From positions 124,001 through 188,000 of the forward strand of contig NZ_JBHOQR010000002.1 in the NCBI RefSeq assembly GCF_042408815.1: a DNA stretch of 64,000 bases, read 5' to 3'. The DNA comes from Thermoflexus sp042408815. Its GTDB lineage: Bacteria; Chloroflexota; Anaerolineae; Thermoflexales; Thermoflexaceae. Below are positions 61,632 to 64,000 of the stretch, one piece after another. Below the pieces are notes generated by a model. That model did not search any database and was not told the origin of the DNA. It saw only the letters and a program-made list of their open reading frames with translations. Positions within the stretch are counted from its first letter, which is position 1. Each line of letters begins with the position of its first letter. The position numbers and the translations under genes are program-made.

Positions 61632-63230
61632 ATGTATGCCGTGCTGAAAGGGATTGAGATCCAGGGATCGGTGGAGGAGCCCTTCACGGAGATCCTCACC
61701 CCGGAGGCGGTGGCCTTCGTCGCCGAGCTGGCCCGAGCCTTCGAGGAGGAGCGACAGCGCCTGCTGGCTCGACGCCGGGAGCGTTACGCCCGCCTGGTGG
61801 CCGGGGAACGCCCCGACTTCCCCCCCGAGACGCGGGCGATCCGCGAGGCGGACTGGCAGGTGGCCATGCCTCCGAAGGATCTGCGCTGCCGCTGGGTGGA
61901 GATCACCGGGCCCACGGATCGCAAGATGATCATCAACGCTCTCAACTCCGGCGCCCAGGTCTTCATGGCGGATTTCGAGGACGCCAACGTCCCGACCTGG
62001 GCGAACATGCTCCATGGACAACGAAACCTTCGAGATGCGGTGCGGCGAACCATCCGTTACGTCGCGCCCGATGGGCGGGAATACCGCCTCGCAGAGGAGA
62101 CGGCCACGCTGATAGTGCGCCCGCGTGGTCTACATCTGAGCGAGCCCCGCATGCGCGTGGACGGCCGGCCGGTCGCCGGGGCGTTGTTCGACCTCGGGCT
62201 TTTCATCTTCCACAACGCTCGGGAGCTCCTGAACCGGGGAAGCGGCCCCTACCTCTACCTGCCCAAGCTGGAAGGTTACCTCGAGGCCCGCTTCTGGAAC
62301 CAGGTCTGTGAGGCCGCAGAGGATCGACTGGATCTGCCCCGCGGCGCCATCCGTGTTTCAGTCCTCATCGAGCACATCCTGGCGGCCTTCGAGATGGAGG
62401 AGATTGTGTATGAGCTGCGGGAGCGGATCACGGCGCTGAACCTGGGACGGTGGGATTACATCTTCAGCATGATCAAAGCGTTCGCCCACGATCCGGCGAT
62501 GGTCCTCCCTGACCGCAACCAGCTCACCGTGCCCCACACCCCCTTCCTGCGGGCCGCCGCTCAGCGATTGGTCCAGGTCGCCCATCGGCGGGGCGCCCAC
62601 GCCATCGGCGGGATGTCCGCTTATATCCCTCGCCGGGACCCCATTGCCAACGAGCGGGCCTTCAGTGAGGTGCGGGCGGACAAAACTTGGGAGGTCGGGA
62701 TGGGCTTCGACGGCGCTTGGGTGGCCCATCCAGGCCTCGTGCCGGTGGTCCGGGAGGTTTTCCGGGAAGCCCTGCAGGGACCGGACCAGCTTCATCGGAT
62801 CCCGGAGGGTGAGGTGACGCCGGAGATGCTGCTACAGGTCCCCGAGGGTCCGATCACGGAAGGGGGGCTGCGGAACAACCTCTCCGTCGCGCTGCAATAT
62901 CTCGGGGCCTGGCTGGCTGGCCGGGGGGCTGTCGCCATCTTCGACCGGATGGAGGACACCGCCACCGCTGAGATCGCCCGCTCCCAGATCTGGCAGTGGC
63001 GCCGCCACAGTGTCCACTTAGACGACGGACGAAAGGTAGATGGGACCCTCTACCGCATTCTTCGAGATGAGGAGATCGCTGCCCTCCAGCAAGGGAACCT
63101 GGAGGAAGGCCTCCGCCTCCAGGAAGCCCAGGTGCTGCTGGACCTCCTGGTAGAAGCGGAGGACTTCATCCCCTTCCTCACCGAGCCAGGCATGGCTTAT
63201 CTCGAGGAAACGGTCTCGTCCCACGCGTGA
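61632..63230 (+). CDS. aceB: Malate synthase A
   Basis: This enzyme of the glyoxylate shunt condenses acetyl-CoA and glyoxylate to malate. It is a form A enzyme of 532 residues with SGAQVFMADFEDANVPTW, TLIVRPRGLHLSE, SVLIEHILAAFEMEEIVYELRE, LNLGRWDYIFSMIKAF and AHAIGGMSAYIPRRD in order. The ATG at 61632 has GGGAGGAAG upstream. The gene lies 22 bases before aceA, forming an aceBA operon for growth on acetate or acids. An earlier in-frame ATG at 61575 is unlikely. Confidence 0.96.
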   Translation: MYAVLKGIEIQGSVEEPFTEILTPEAVAFVAELARAFEEERQRLLARRRERYARLVAGERPDFPPETRAIREADWQVAMPPKDLRCRWVEITGPTDRKMIINALNSGAQVFMADFEDANVPTWANMLHGQRNLRDAVRRTIRYVAPDGREYRLAEETATLIVRPRGLHLSEPRMRVDGRPVAGALFDLGLFIFHNARELLNRGSGPYLYLPKLEGYLEARFWNQVCEAAEDRLDLPRGAIRVSVLIEHILAAFEMEEIVYELRERITALNLGRWDYIFSMIKAFAHDPAMVLPDRNQLTVPHTPFLRAAAQRLVQVAHRRGAHAIGGMSAYIPRRDPIANERAFSEVRADKTWEVGMGFDGAWVAHPGLVPVVREVFREALQGPDQLHRIPEGEVTPEMLLQVPEGPITEGGLRNNLSVALQYLGAWLAGRGAVAIFDRMEDTATAEIARSQIWQWRRHSVHLDDGRKVDGTLYRILRDEEIAALQQGNLEEGLRLQEAQVLLDLLVEAEDFIPFLTEPGMAYLEETVSSHA

Positions 63231-63252
63231 ACATCCGTGCAGGAGGGAAACG

Positions 63253-64000
63253 ATGAGCGGCGACGGCACGCTGTGGAGGGCGGAAGCGGAAGCGCTGGAG
63301 CGGCACTGGGCGACAGATCCGCGCTGGAAGGGCATCCGTCGCGATTACACGGCCCTGGACGTCGTCCGCCTGCGGGGATCCGTGCGGATCGAGCACACCC
63401 TGGCCCGCCGCGGGGCGGAGCGGCTCTGGCAACTTTTGCATACGGAGCCCTATGTGGCGACCTTCGGCGCCCTCACTGGGGCCCAGGCCGTCCAGATGGT
63501 CCGCGCCGGGCTGAAGGCCATTTATGTGAGCGGCTGGCAGGTGGCCGCCGACGCCAATCTGGCAGGGCAGACCTACCCGGACCAGAGCCTCTACCCCGTC
63601 AACAGCGTGCCCGCCCTGGTCCGTCGTATCCAGAACGCCCTGCTGCGAGCCGATCAGATCGACTGGGTGGAGGGGCGCCGGGAGCGCGACTGGCTGGTCC
63701 CTATTATCGCTGACGCCGAGGCGGGGTTCGGGGGGATCGTTCACGCCTTCGAGCTGATGAAGGCGATGATCGAGGCGGGAGCGGCCGGAGTGCACTTTGA
63801 GGACCAGCTGGCGGCGGAGAAGAAATGTGGCCACCTGGGGGGGAAAGTTCTGATCCCCACCGGCCAGTTCATCCGCATCCTGAACGCCGCCCGACTCGCC
63901 GCTGATGTCCTGGACGTGCCCACCCTTCTCATCGCCCGCACTGACGCGTTGAGCGCCACCCTGCTCACCAGCGACATCGACGAGCGCGATCGTCCTTTCC
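63253..64000 (+). CDS. aceA: Isocitrate lyase, C-terminus cut by window edge
   Basis: This enzyme cleaves isocitrate to succinate and glyoxylate, the first glyoxylate-shunt step. The visible 249 residues include RLRGSVRIEHTLARRGAERLW, ALTGAQAVQMVRAGLKAIYVSGWQVAAD, IIADAEAGFGG (metal site) and the active-site loop AAEKKCGHLGGKV with its catalytic Cys. The frame runs off the window. AGGAGGGAAACG precedes the ATG. Confidence 0.96.
   Translation, partial: MSGDGTLWRAEAEALERHWATDPRWKGIRRDYTALDVVRLRGSVRIEHTLARRGAERLWQLLHTEPYVATFGALTGAQAVQMVRAGLKAIYVSGWQVAADANLAGQTYPDQSLYPVNSVPALVRRIQNALLRADQIDWVEGRRERDWLVPIIADAEAGFGGIVHAFELMKAMIEAGAAGVHFEDQLAAEKKCGHLGGKVLIPTGQFIRILNAARLAADVLDVPTLLIARTDALSATLLTSDIDERDRPF

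Noticed and set aside
1..64000. tRNA, rRNA, CRISPR arrays, transposases and phage genes
   Set aside because: Read for on both strands by eye; no cloverleaf-like set, array or mobile-element motif was found. A small or divergent RNA could still be missed.

Overview
The window is GC-rich bacterial DNA with dense gene packing and many four-base ATGA overlaps. The best guess is a thermophilic member of the Chloroflexota, possibly near Thermoflexus. That placement is inference. It rests on an archaeal-type ATP-dependent DNA ligase, paired ECF sigma/DUF5667 genes, DUF5666 lipoproteins, a Ras-like GTPase with roadblock proteins, standalone proline dehydrogenase, and lipobox-bearing binding proteins. 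I saw no rRNA, tRNA, CRISPR array, transposase or phage gene.

Layout. 1-12.3 kb (minus strand): the end of a glycoside-hydrolase-like gene, proline dehydrogenase, the cell-shape operon mreB-mreC-mreD-PBP2 behind a TATAAT promoter, then ybeY, a 7TM-HD phosphodiesterase, a bicupin, a CDF metal transporter with three repeated tail domains, and a slipin. 12.5-18.1 kb (plus strand, strongly G/T-skewed): PHP protein, sugar-nucleotide epimerase, and a 1178-residue O-antigen-ligase/TPR protein. 18.5-20.6 kb: DNA ligase, then an amidohydrolase relic with its middle deleted. 20.6-23.3 kb (minus): ECF sigma, DUF5667 protein, DUF5666 lipoprotein. 23.6-25.4 kb (plus): promoter, TPP riboswitch, thiE and thiD, with thiE running into thiD. 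25.5-34.2 kb (minus): MgtC/DUF4010 membrane protein, then a sugar operon (DeoR regulator, BtpA-like protein, ABC binding protein, two permeases, FGGY kinase, SDR). 34.5-35.9 kb: a second ECF sigma/DUF5667 pair. 36.1-37.9 kb (plus): ferritin and a PQQ-type sugar dehydrogenase lipoprotein. 37.9-41.2 kb (minus): a GTPase/roadblock cluster. 41.8-47.4 kb: creatininase-family enzyme, then a SorC-regulated operon with KDPG aldolase, a phosphotriesterase-family lactonase candidate, and ascorbate-type PTS IIB, IIA and IIC. 47.6-59.7 kb (minus): a Liv-type ABC transporter downstream of a TetR-headed block of acyl-CoA-type enzymes. 59.8-64 kb (plus): a NarL-type two-component pair and the glyoxylate shunt genes aceB and aceA (aceA cut by the window end).

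How the parts fit. The window looks like a heterotroph's chromosome that takes up sugars by two routes (ABC and PTS). It appears to degrade carboxylic or acyl compounds through the Liv/TetR block, giving acetyl-CoA units that the glyoxylate shunt can assimilate. The two least explained parts are the GTPase/roadblock cluster at 38-41 kb, with its unusual roadblock-nucleotidyltransferase fusion, and the TetR-controlled block at 53-59.7 kb, which holds a KAS III-like enzyme with altered active-site motifs.
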